From a bacterium (GTDB taxonomy: Bacteria; UBA10199; 2-02-FULL-44-16; JAAZCA01), in the NCBI GenBank assembly GCA_041648665.1, contig JBAZOP010000140.1, forward strand, positions 1 to 5,291: a DNA stretch of 5,291 bases, written 5' to 3'. The position numbers and the translations under genes were made by a program. The notes beneath the pieces are model-generated. The model saw nothing but the letters and a program-made list of their open reading frames with translations, was not told the DNA's origin and did not search any database. Below, in pieces: positions 1 to 5,071 of this stretch. Positions within the stretch are counted from its first letter, which is position 1. Each line of letters starts with the position of its first letter.

Positions 1-2044
1 TCTTCAGCTTGAGTAGTTCGACCCAGATCAACCGTGCAGCCTCTTGTGGGGACGCTCCGACCATCGACAGGGGGACGGTGATAAAGGTGTTGCCGCCGAC
101 GTTCTTGCCGAGCGGGATTACAGCTTCCGGACCGCGCTCTCCGATCATTGCCAGAGTCGGCCGCATGGCGATCCCACCGCTGCCGAGCAGGGGAATGTTC
201 GGGAGGGCCGCACCGCCCCAACCGAAGTTGATGTCCGGCACGGGGGACGGCATGTTGATCTTGATGTTGAAGCCGGGTATGCGAGCGGCGTTCCACGCCC
301 GGATCACTGTATTGATCGGCCCCTTGATCGCGTTCTTAATCCTGCCCGCTACGGCCGTGATCCCCCTTACTAGGCCGTCAACGATGGACTTTCCAGCTTC
401 AACCAGCCAGCTCGCAGCTCCGATGAAGAACCCTTTAACCTTGGCGGGCATTTCACCGAACCAACTCTCGACAGCGCTCCAGCCGCCGCCAGTAATCCCC
501 TTGATGCCCCCCAGCAGCCCGGAGATGACGCTCTTTCCCTTCTCGACCAACCAGTCCGCGGCGCCAGTGAAGAACCCCGTAACGGCTGACTTCCGATTAC
601 CGAACCAGGTTTTCACGGATTCCCACGCCCCCTTGATGCCGCTCACCGCATCGCCGAGTAAGCCGTAGATCAGATCCCACCCCTTTGGCGCCAACCAGGA
701 AAGCCCGCCGGTGAAGAATGCGAGGATGATCTCCTTGCGATTTCCGAACCAGGTAGCCACCGTGCCCCATGCCCCGACAGCACCGTCGTAAAGGCCGGTG
801 ATGATGTTCGTTCCAGCCTCGACGGCCTTGGTCAGGCCGGAGCCGACAGCCGTAATAAGCTTCCCGATTCCCTCTGCGACCACAGCGACCACTTCGGAGA
901 CGCCGGCCAACACATTGGATAGCGCGGCTAGGATAGGAATGAGTATCCGAAGCGCTACGGGTAGAACCTTCTGAAACACGAAGGCCAGGATCGGGAGAAT
1001 GACCTTCGCGAGATTCTGAATGACCGCCCCTAGGTTCTTGACAATCTCCCTGATTTGGGGCCCGTTATCCTTCATGACCCTGCCGAGCGCGCGCATCGTG
1101 GCCGCACCGATCTTGGAGAGCTTGTCGAAGATGGGCTGCAGCGCCTTGATGTACCCACCCATCGCGACTAGCACCTCGCGAATACCGGGCCAGGCATCCT
1201 TGAATGCTGCGGTCATCCGGGTGACGGCCGGGCCGATAGCCTCAGTGATTCGCTTCGAGAACTTCTCAATGGCTGGCAGCCCCTTCGACATGGCCGCGTT
1301 GGCGAAATCAGTGAGGGCCGGGGCCGCCTTGCCAACAACCGTCCCGGCTAGGTTCTTCATCGACTCCTTGAGGATGTTGAGCTTGCCTGGAAGGGTCTGA
1401 CCGGCCGCCTTTGCCGAGCCGCCGAACTCGGCGTTCAACTCTTTGAGGATGATCTTCTGGGCGCCCATAATGTCGCCCGACTCGACCATCGACGTGATCA
1501 TCGCCTTTTGCCCTGCGGTGAACTGGACGCCCTTGCGCCCGAGCGCGGTCATGCCCTTGATCGGGTCGTTGAGGGCCTTGCCGAGCGCGATGGCGTTCTT
1601 CTTGGGGTCGCCTCCAAGCGCGACTGACATATCCATCAAGACCTTCGTGGCCTGATCGAAGATGTCGTTGCCTCTACCCGCCTCGTTGTGGATACGGCGG
1701 AATGTCAGCAGCATGTTCTCGCCAGCCTGAATCGCCTCGTCATCAACGCCCGAGAGCCTCATCAGTGACTCGGCGAGCTTGTTGACGTGGCCCTTCGTGA
1801 CGTTCGCCACGCCGCCCGTCGACTTGATGACGGCGTTTGTCTGAGCCCCAACCTTCGCCTGCTCGGAGAACTCGCCCCAACCGATTTTGGCCGCTATGCC
1901 AAGTCCGACCAGCGCCGCCCCAGCGGCAGCCGCTCCTACGACAAGCGCTTTGTGAAAGGAATTCGAGCCCTTCCCGGCCGACCTCAGGGCACGGTTCAGC
2001 GATGAAGCATCACCGATGATCTCGACTTTGACCTTGTTAGCCAT
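1..2044 (-). CDS. Tail tape measure protein (3' end beyond window)
   Basis: This protein sets tail length and occupies the lumen of the tail tube before DNA ejection. The frame is open for 681 codons from ATG at 2044 and runs off the left edge, so the C-terminus is missing. Residues 33-55 are an Ala/Gly-rich hydrophobic stretch. Residues 154-211 carry a block typical of phage tape measure proteins (LGKALNDPIKGM, GVQFT, AQKIILKELNAEFGGSA). Residues 348-390 are strongly hydrophobic, as in tape measure proteins with membrane-active segments. Residues 431-574 are three 48-residue repeats. Residues 623-646 hold the family signature GGIAMRPT followed by GERGPEAVIPLG. The start overlaps the stop of the frameshifted chaperone (ATGGCTAA), with only a weak AAGAAG-type ribosome site, so coupled translation is likely. 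The position after the chaperone is the canonical one. The family call is firm; total length is unknown. Confidence 0.95.
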   Translation of the reverse strand, partial: MANKVKVEIIGDASSLNRALRSAGKGSNSFHKALVVGAAAAGAALVGLGIAAKIGWGEFSEQAKVGAQTNAVIKSTGGVANVTKGHVNKLAESLMRLSGVDDEAIQAGENMLLTFRRIHNEAGRGNDIFDQATKVLMDMSVALGGDPKKNAIALGKALNDPIKGMTALGRKGVQFTAGQKAMITSMVESGDIMGAQKIILKELNAEFGGSAKAAGQTLPGKLNILKESMKNLAGTVVGKAAPALTDFANAAMSKGLPAIEKFSKRITEAIGPAVTRMTAAFKDAWPGIREVLVAMGGYIKALQPIFDKLSKIGAATMRALGRVMKDNGPQIREIVKNLGAVIQNLAKVILPILAFVFQKVLPVALRILIPILAALSNVLAGVSEVVAVVAEGIGKLITAVGSGLTKAVEAGTNIITGLYDGAVGAWGTVATWFGNRKEIILAFFTGGLSWLAPKGWDLIYGLLGDAVSGIKGAWESVKTWFGNRKSAVTGFFTGAADWLVEKGKSVISGLLGGIKGITGGGWSAVESWFGEMPAKVKGFFIGAASWLVEAGKSIVDGLVRGITAVAGRIKNAIKGPINTVIRAWNAARIPGFNIKINMPSPVPDINFGWGGAALPNIPLLGSGGIAMRPTLAMIGERGPEAVIPLGKNVGGNTFITVPLSMVGASPQEAARLIWVELLKLK
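323..754 (-). repeat. Three tandem 48-residue repeats in the tape measure protein
   Basis: Units occupy 754-611, 610-467 and 466-323, that is residues 431-478, 479-526 and 527-574, each exactly 144 bases with no gap. Conserved positions are W2-F3-G4, F13-F14, G16, W20-L21, G25 and G31-L32. Units start TWFGNRK, TWFGNRK and SWFGEMP, and share FFTG or FFIG, then WLVExGKS in units 2 and 3. A shortened fourth copy seems to precede them at residues 408-430 (VEAGTNIITGL, then GAWGTVA), lacking about four residues relative to unit 1. The repeats have diverged in DNA more than in key residues. This suggests old duplications kept for structure, probably helices packing in the tail lumen. Confidence 0.85.
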
Positions 2045-2563
2045 CGGCGTTCTTCTTCGTGAACTCGTACATCCCGAAGAACTGGTGTAGGTAGAGCCCG
2101 CTCATGTCTTCCGGTTTCAAGTGGAACCAGTGACCGATCCAGGGAGCCCAGGCGAGGGCGGGGTCGCTTCCGACTCTGACTCCGGCGATTTCGGCGCACT
2201 GTCCAACGAGGAGGGCGAGGCTTTCTCCTCGCCCGCTGCCGGGGGGTCTTCCTCATCCTCCCCCGCGATCTCCTCAACCGCTTCGATCTGGAGCGTGTTG
2301 ATGAACTTCTCCACGCGCTCCCGCGTCCAGGTCTGGTTGGCCTGCCAAACAGCAGCGGCAATGAGCCCGAGGACAACGAGGGGATCGAACTCTCGATCCT
2401 CTGCTGGTAGTTCCTGCTCGTTCTGCATCTGATCTAGCCGCTCGGCGAACTCAGAGAACTTGAGCCCGGTCAACCGCTCGATCAGTACCGTCTCTACCCA
2501 CCTGAACCCGGAGGGCACGGGGAAGATCCGCTCCCCGATCTTGAAGCCTGCTTGTGCCGTCAC
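2037..2563 (-). CDS. Tail assembly chaperone, -1 frameshifted long form (G-T type)
   Basis: The long form of the chaperone is analogous to lambda gpGT, which binds the tape measure protein and recruits tail tube subunits. Translation starts at GTG 2563, reads 108 codons to CCG at 2242-2240, slips back one base, and continues for 67 codons from GGC 2240 to TAA 2039-2037, giving 175 residues. The -1 frame has stops at 2276-2274 and 2255-2253 and is then open to 2039, so slippage must occur downstream of 2253. The extension reads as structured protein (SLALLVGQCAEIAGV, then WAPWIGHWFHLKPEDM and LHQFFGMYEF). It fills the otherwise empty interval between the short-form stop and the tape measure gene. 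Its stop overlaps the tape measure start by 8 bases. The coding quality of the extension and the slippery site agree; the frameshift itself is inferred, not observed. Confidence 0.88.
2117..2563 (-). CDS. Tail assembly chaperone, unshifted short form (G type)
   Basis: The zero-frame product is 148 residues, the analogue of lambda gpG, which is made in excess over the shifted form. The GTG start at 2563 is chosen because AGGAGGTGA lies at 2576-2568, with seven bases between AGGAGG and GTG. An upstream in-frame start at 2695 would lie deep inside the preceding gene. The folded part is about residues 6-100: GFKIGERIFPVPSGF, a WVETVLIERLTGL segment, a hydrophobic helix (DPLVVLGLIAAAVWQ) and WTRERVEKFINTL. 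This pattern resembles chaperones found between tail tube and tape measure genes of actinobacteriophages. An acidic linker (AGEDEEDPP) follows, then about 40 residues rich in Ser, Pro and Glu, apparently unstructured. The preceding gene's TAG lies inside the ribosome site, which favours coupling. Confidence 0.88.
   Translation of the reverse strand: MTAQAGFKIGERIFPVPSGFRWVETVLIERLTGLKFSEFAERLDQMQNEQELPAEDREFDPLVVLGLIAAAVWQANQTWTRERVEKFINTLQIEAVEEIAGEDEEDPPAAGEEKASPSSLDSAPKSPESESEATPPSPGLPGSVTGST
2213..2246 (-). promoter_or_regulatory. Programmed -1 frameshift site: slippery heptamer plus hairpin
   Basis: On the minus strand the heptamer C CCC CCG spans 2246-2240, in phase with the chaperone zero frame (GAC CCC CCG), so both tRNAs can re-pair one base back on CCC CCC. 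A 5-base spacer GCAGC (2239-2235) follows. Next comes a perfect 8-bp GC-rich stem, GGGCGAGG at 2234-2227 with CCTCGCCC at 2220-2213, closing a 6-base loop AGAAAG. Heptamer, spacer and stem match the standard bacterial -1 frameshift layout. The site lies just past the last -1-frame stop at 2255-2253. Efficiency cannot be read from the sequence. Confidence 0.85.
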
Positions 2564-2567
2564 ATCG

Positions 2568-2576
2568 TCACCTCCT
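2568..2576 (-). promoter_or_regulatory. Ribosome binding site of the tail assembly chaperone
   Basis: AGGAGGTGA matches the anti-Shine-Dalgarno sequence at nine positions and sits four bases before the GTG at 2563. It decides the start of the chaperone. It contains part of the stop codon (TAG, 2577-2575) of the preceding gp10-like gene, so ribosomes finishing that gene end on this site. Confidence 0.85.
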
Positions 2577-2946
2577 AGTGGAAACCGCCGTCTTGCATTG
2601 CCTCGTCCAGAATCCGCTCGAATACGCGGATGACCTCCGCCTGTTCGGCGTCCAGAGCCGGTACAAGCCCCTCGCGCATCTGGAGCGAGCCCCAATCGGG
2701 GCGAAGCCCCGTTACCTTCCGTAGCCGCTGCTCGACTGAGACCGATCCGCTTCGACGTACTGAGATCCCGAACCTGGAGGCCGTCCGTGTCGAGTAGCGA
2801 GAGAAGAGGCTTTCGGCCTTCCGGCGTACCGGCTCAGCCGCTGAACGCAGCTTCGTCCGCAGCGCCTTCTTGACCGACTTCTCAGAGGCATCGCAAGCGC
2901 GTATGAGCTCCCGCAGCCCCTGGACTCGAACGGTCTCCTTTGCCAC
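2575..2946 (-). CDS. HK97 gp10-like tail component (probable)
   Basis: This 123-residue basic protein starts with GTG at 2946, two bases after the tail tube stop, and has no clear ribosome site, so it probably depends on coupling. Its build recalls the HK97 gp10 family: a short N-terminal VQGLRELIRA segment, a helix with many Lys and Arg (EKSVKKALRTKLRSAAEPVR, about residues 21-40), a Ser/Arg-rich middle, and a C-terminal acidic helix (EQAEVIRVFERILDEAMQ). In HK97-type phages gp10 family members act at the head-tail joining or tail completion stage. The family call rests on the overall pattern, not on a catalytic motif. Its place after the tail tube gene is unusual, since gp10-like genes normally come before the terminator. 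It could instead be a divergent minor tail protein. Confidence 0.6.
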   Translation of the reverse strand: MAKETVRVQGLRELIRACDASEKSVKKALRTKLRSAAEPVRRKAESLFSRYSTRTASRFGISVRRSGSVSVEQRLRKVTGLRPDWGSLQMREGLVPALDAEQAEVIRVFERILDEAMQDGGFH

Positions 2947-2948
2947 GA

Positions 2949-3371
2949 TTACGTGATGTCGCGCGAGACCACTGAGTTGATGACGAAGTCCTGCTTGACC
3001 GGCAGCAGGTCGCCGACCTTGCCCGAGAGCGGAACGTAGTCGCCGATCACGGCGTCGAACACCCAGGCCGGGTTAGTCGCGGAGTTGGTACCGCTGGCCG
3101 GGGCAACCTTCAGCTCGAACTCGGTGTCGGCCGCCCAGAGCGCGTACAGGGTGGCATCGACCTTCGCAGCCTCGAAGCTCTGCCGGAAGGTGATGCTGGC
3201 TTTGTTCTGCTCGAGGCCGGGGGTGTAGTGAAGTGCATTGTCGCCCGAACTGGTGTCGTCGAGCATGGCTTTGGAGAGGGTGATCTCTGCTTCTTGAACC
3301 GTGTCCGACAGGTCGACGTTGTTGACCAAGACCTGCGGAGTCTTTATTACGAATGATGCTGTCCTAGGCAT
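2949..3371 (-). CDS. Major tail (tube) protein
   Basis: This subunit stacks in rings to form the tail tube. The product is 140 residues, on the short side for such proteins. Features typical of siphovirus tube proteins are an early NVDLSDTVQEAEIT strand region (residues 18-31), LDDTSSGD (37-44), then PGLEQNKASITFRQSF, the KVDATLYALW segment, a TNPAWVFDAVIGDY strand and a closing GKVGDLLPVKQDF. Most of the chain alternates hydrophobic and polar residues, as expected for a beta-sandwich. The ATG at 3371 follows a GAGG-containing stretch and overlaps the upstream gene by eight bases. It lies two genes before the chaperone, with one small gene between, which supports the assignment. I rate the function as firm although no single catalytic motif exists. 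Confidence 0.85.
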   Translation of the reverse strand: MPRTASFVIKTPQVLVNNVDLSDTVQEAEITLSKAMLDDTSSGDNALHYTPGLEQNKASITFRQSFEAAKVDATLYALWAADTEFELKVAPASGTNSATNPAWVFDAVIGDYVPLSGKVGDLLPVKQDFVINSVVSRDIT

Positions 3372-3588
3372 CTGTCCTCTTCTCTTTCTCCGGCCTTGGC
3401 GCCGGCTTGTTCACACGTAGGGGCTTGGGGGGCTTCCGAGCTGCGGGAAGCGAGACGAATGCGAGCTCGATATGGCCCGCGGCAACGAGCGCAGCTATCC
3501 GCTCCGGAGTCGAATGAATCTCGAAAGGCGGGTCGCCGCGCACGTGTCCATGCACGCGGCAGCTGCCGATCACTCGGTAGGTGTCCAA
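3364..3588 (-). CDS. Small protein between tail terminator and tube genes, unknown function
   Basis: The 74-residue product has two parts. Residues 1-50 look folded (YRVIGSCRVHGH, then TPERIAALVAAGHIELAFV); the AALVAAGHI segment resembles a short helix-strand unit common in small phage structural-region proteins. Residues 51-74 are Pro, Lys and Arg rich and probably disordered. The start is a TTG at 3588. It is chosen because the frame is closed by TAG 3606-3604 only a few codons upstream and an AGAGAGG ribosome site lies about 10 bases before it; a GTG at codon 6 is an alternative. It ends inside the tail tube gene, overlapping by eight bases. I do not recognise a function. Its position suggests a small accessory virion or assembly protein, possibly linked to tail tube synthesis by coupling. 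Confidence 0.7.
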   Translation of the reverse strand: MDTYRVIGSCRVHGHVRGDPPFEIHSTPERIAALVAAGHIELAFVSLPAARKPPKPLRVNKPAPRPEKEKRTDA

Positions 3589-3603
3589 AGTGGGGATTCC
3601 TCT

Positions 3604-4011
3604 CTAGGTGTCTAGGTTGGGGGTGCTCAGCTCAACGGTCCACTGGACGATCAGCGTCTCTTGAGCGTCGTAGCGGTAGCCCGAGCACTTGGTGACGTTG
3701 ACCTGCCACTCGCCGTCGCCGATTGCCAGCGTGTCGGACTCCAGCGCCTTCCGGATCGAGAACGTGCCGTTGCCCATCAGAGCGTCGGCGTTCTCTTGCG
3801 CGCTGCGCTCGCTGACCGATCCCAGCCGAGCCTCGATGATGAACTGGCGCGTATCGGTTCCGACTGACTCGTTGAACTCGATCTCGTCGGGATAGACCCA
3901 GATCGCCGGCAGCGGAGCGCCGGGGTTGACGTAGGAGAACACCCCATAGCCGGTGAGCGCAGCCAGGTTCGCCGCGAGCCCGTCGCGGATGTCGGTTACT
4001 AGCTCGGTCAT
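3604..4011 (-). CDS. Tail terminator protein (probable)
   Basis: Tail terminators form a hexameric ring that stops tube growth and joins the tail to the neck. The 135-residue product has the usual order for this group: an N-terminal helix (MTELVTDIRDGLAANLAAL), a glycine turn and strand (GYGVFSYV), a Pro-rich strand with PAIWVYPDEIEF (residues 34-45), a central strand QFIIEARLGSV, the SAQENADALM helix (70-79), IRKALESD, and a last strand LIVQWTVEL. The SAQ-x-x-x-D-x-L helix after a beta strand is common in actinobacteriophage terminators. The ATG at 4011 overlaps the connector's TGA in an ATGA junction and has no visible ribosome site, so reinitiation is likely. The length and the place between connector and tail tube fit. 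A head-closure protein is the main alternative. Confidence 0.72.
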   Translation of the reverse strand: MTELVTDIRDGLAANLAALTGYGVFSYVNPGAPLPAIWVYPDEIEFNESVGTDTRQFIIEARLGSVSERSAQENADALMGNGTFSIRKALESDTLAIGDGEWQVNVTKCSGYRYDAQETLIVQWTVELSTPNLDT

Positions 4012-4628
4012 CCGAGGTAGGTCTTTTTGATGAAGGGATCGAGCAGCGCCATGATGTGCGGGTCAGACCGACCGATGCGAGCTACTTGGTTGATCTCGAT
4101 ACCGGGCAGGCTGACGAAGCCGTAAACCGCCGAGTCTTTCGTGCGCTTGAGCAGCTGGGCCGCGAGGATCTGGCAGGCTTGCTCGACCTCGTAGGGGGTG
4201 GTTGTCCAGCCGAAGCGTCCCGTTACTTCGACCGAGCGTGGGTAGCCCGCCGGTAGCGCGTAGCTGCCGTTCGGGTGAATCCTGACCCGCTCCCAGGGGC
4301 GCGACTCTTCGACTGCGTTGAGCGGCTCGAGGACGAAATCGGTGTTGACGGTCAGCGTGGTCTCGAAGGTGCTGTTGCCGTCCGTATCCAGCTTGAGCGA
4401 TGTCAGCGTGACGAGATCGTGGATCTCGAGCTGCAATCGCGAGGAGGGTGAGTAGTAGAACACCTCATCGTTCGAGGCGTCGTGGAGGTAGAAGTAACGG
4501 TGCGTCAGGTTGTCGATCGCACGCGAGGCCGCGGTGATTGCCAGGTCGATGTCCTCGTCCGCATAGGTGGACGTGCTCTGGATGCCGAGCGAGGACTTGA
4601 GCTTGGCTTGGGTGGTGTAGTCGCTCAT
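4008..4628 (-). CDS. Head-tail connector protein, gp6-like adaptor
   Basis: Connector (adaptor) proteins of the HK97 gp6 type form a ring beneath the portal and link head to tail. The 206-residue product has the typical N-terminal helical hairpin: MSDYTTQAKLKSSLGI, then DEDIDLAITAASRAIDNLTH (residues 24-43) followed by RYFY. A beta-rich middle follows (RLQLEIHDLVTLTSLKLD, later VEVTGRFGWT), and then the C-terminal helix VEQACQILAAQLLKRTKDS. The helix-FGW-helix arrangement is common in this family. The ATG at 4628 shares one base with the preceding stop (TAATG) and has an AGAGGAAG ribosome site just upstream, inside the preceding gene. It overlaps the next gene by four bases. The protein is longer than HK97 gp6 because of the beta insert, as in many actinobacteriophages. 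Confidence 0.85.
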   Translation of the reverse strand: MSDYTTQAKLKSSLGIQSTSTYADEDIDLAITAASRAIDNLTHRYFYLHDASNDEVFYYSPSSRLQLEIHDLVTLTSLKLDTDGNSTFETTLTVNTDFVLEPLNAVEESRPWERVRIHPNGSYALPAGYPRSVEVTGRFGWTTTPYEVEQACQILAAQLLKRTKDSAVYGFVSLPGIEINQVARIGRSDPHIMALLDPFIKKTYLG

Positions 4629-4900
4629 TACTTCCTCTTCGGGGGCTTGCGCCTGGGCACGCCGGGAGTAGCGCTGGCGTCTTCAAAGACGGGCGCAGGC
4701 TTCGGTACGCCGCGAGGCACGCCCGGCTCGGCGCTGGCGTCCTCAACGTCGGGATACTCGACCTCGACCAGCTTGAAGATGTGCTCGCGGCCCTTGAGCA
4801 CGGGATCGCCCTCGAAGACTCGCGTGACGCCCTCACTAAAGACACCAGGAAAGCCCTCGGCAAAAAACGTGGTTGTCGGGACGTAGACCTTTCGGGGCAT
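4628..4900 (-). CDS. Small basic Pro-rich protein downstream of the capsid gene, unknown function
   Basis: The product is 90 residues from ATG 4900, chosen because AGGAGGAA sits at 4910-4903 directly before it; a further upstream GTG at 4972 has no such site. Residues 1-50 look folded (RKVYVPTTTFFAEGFPG, EGVTRVFEGDPVLKGREHIF, KLVEVEYPD). The stretch DPVLKGREHIF resembles a segment seen in small proteins encoded between capsid and connector genes in many siphoviruses. Residues 52-90 are low complexity: DASAEPGVPR and DASATPGVPR in a 20-residue repeat, ending in a KPPKRK basic tail. I do not recognise a defined role. A small capsid-associated or head-completion protein fits the location. The basic tail might bind DNA or the capsid, but that is a guess. 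Confidence 0.78.
   Translation of the reverse strand: MPRKVYVPTTTFFAEGFPGVFSEGVTRVFEGDPVLKGREHIFKLVEVEYPDVEDASAEPGVPRGVPKPAPVFEDASATPGVPRRKPPKRK
4656..4746 (-). repeat. Direct repeat, 60-base period, in the small basic protein gene
   Basis: Two 31-base copies (4746-4716 and 4686-4656) match at 25 positions, with GCGCTGGCGT on the plus strand identical at 4671-4680 and 4731-4740. The period of 60 bases keeps frame, so the protein carries EDASAEPGVPR and EDASATPGVPR 20 residues apart. This looks like an internal duplication of a Pro-rich linker. Confidence 0.8.
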
Positions 4901-4902
4901 GG

Positions 4903-4910
4903 TTCCTCCT
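4903..4910 (-). promoter_or_regulatory. Ribosome binding site of the small basic protein gene
   Basis: AGGAGGAA ends two bases before the ATG at 4900 (four bases from AGGAGG). It fixes the start there and excludes the longer GTG-initiated reading from 4972. Confidence 0.8.
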
Positions 4911-5001
4911 ATGCTTCCGCTGCTCGCGTGTTGCCCACGACGAGGCGTAGTTGTGTGTGGCCCGCGAGCCACCGCTTACAATTGGGTATATACAGTTCCA
5001 T
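4909..5001 (-). CDS. Possible 30-residue leader ORF, doubtful
   Basis: An ATG at 5001 opens a frame of 30 residues (MELYIPNCKRWLAGHTQLRL, then ten more) ending at TAG 4911-4909. The stop sits on the first base of the AGGAGG ribosome site of the next gene, so a ribosome ending here could reinitiate at 4900. There is no Shine-Dalgarno sequence before the ATG, and the length could arise by chance. It is recorded because its stop position is suggestive. Confidence 0.2.
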   Translation of the reverse strand: MELYIPNCKRWLAGHTQLRLVVGNTRAAEA

Positions 5002-5033
5002 TGGTCTATATCTTAGTGCTGCCTGCGGATGTA

Positions 5034-5061
5034 AAGGAGTGGGGCCGAAGCCCCACTCCTT
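5034..5061 (-). terminator. Hairpin after the major capsid gene, probable weak terminator or mRNA stabiliser
   Basis: On the minus strand AAGGAGTGGGGC (5061-5050) pairs perfectly with GCCCCACTCCTT (5045-5034) around the loop TTCG. This gives a 12-bp stem capped by the very stable C(UUCG)G tetraloop. It begins 10 bases after the capsid stop. The following sequence is TACATCC, so the U-tract is only about three bases. Full intrinsic termination is therefore uncertain. It may terminate part of the transcripts or protect the 3' end of an abundant capsid mRNA. Confidence 0.75.
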
Positions 5062-5071
5062 AGCGTTACTA

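Larger units (their letters stand above)
4901..5033 (-). other. Leader region between capsid gene and downstream operon, partly AT-rich
   Basis: The 133 bases after the hairpin hold no recognisable gene. The first part (about 5022-4976) is markedly AT-rich against GC-rich flanks. It contains TATATA on the minus strand around 4992-4987 and a loosely repeated TTGGGTATATA / TTGGTCTATAT pair on the plus strand (4982-4992 and 5001-5011). A promoter feeding the connector and tail genes would be sensible here, but I could not find a good -35 and -10 pair with normal spacing. One 30-residue ORF (5001-4909) is discussed separately. Confidence 0.4.

Noticed and set aside
9..668. Plus-strand 219-residue open frame
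   Set aside because: It lies antisense to the tape measure gene, shows a Pro-rich pattern that echoes the antisense of the 48-residue repeats, and has no ribosome site or family resemblance.
1996..2376. Minus-strand 126-residue Arg-rich frame
   Set aside because: It is the third frame across the chaperone and tape measure start. Its Arg and Ser richness is typical of an off-frame reading of GC-rich DNA, and the two other frames are explained by the chaperone frameshift.
2117..2695. Longer chaperone reading starting at 2695
   Set aside because: The first 44 residues are Gly/Arg-rich and overlap the gp10-like gene. The GTG at 2563 with AGGAGGTGA gives a better start.
4465..4863. Minus-strand 132-residue frame across the connector gene boundary
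   Set aside because: Low-complexity Ser/Arg/Pro composition and overlap with two well-supported genes in another frame.
4628..4972. 114-residue version of the small post-capsid protein starting at GTG 4972
   Set aside because: The extra 24 residues read as non-coding and the AGGAGGAA at 4910-4903 points to ATG 4900.
4982..5012. Plus-strand promoter-like TTGGGT and TATATC
   Set aside because: The spacing is 19 bases and no plus-strand gene follows; the AT-rich sequence alone can explain it.
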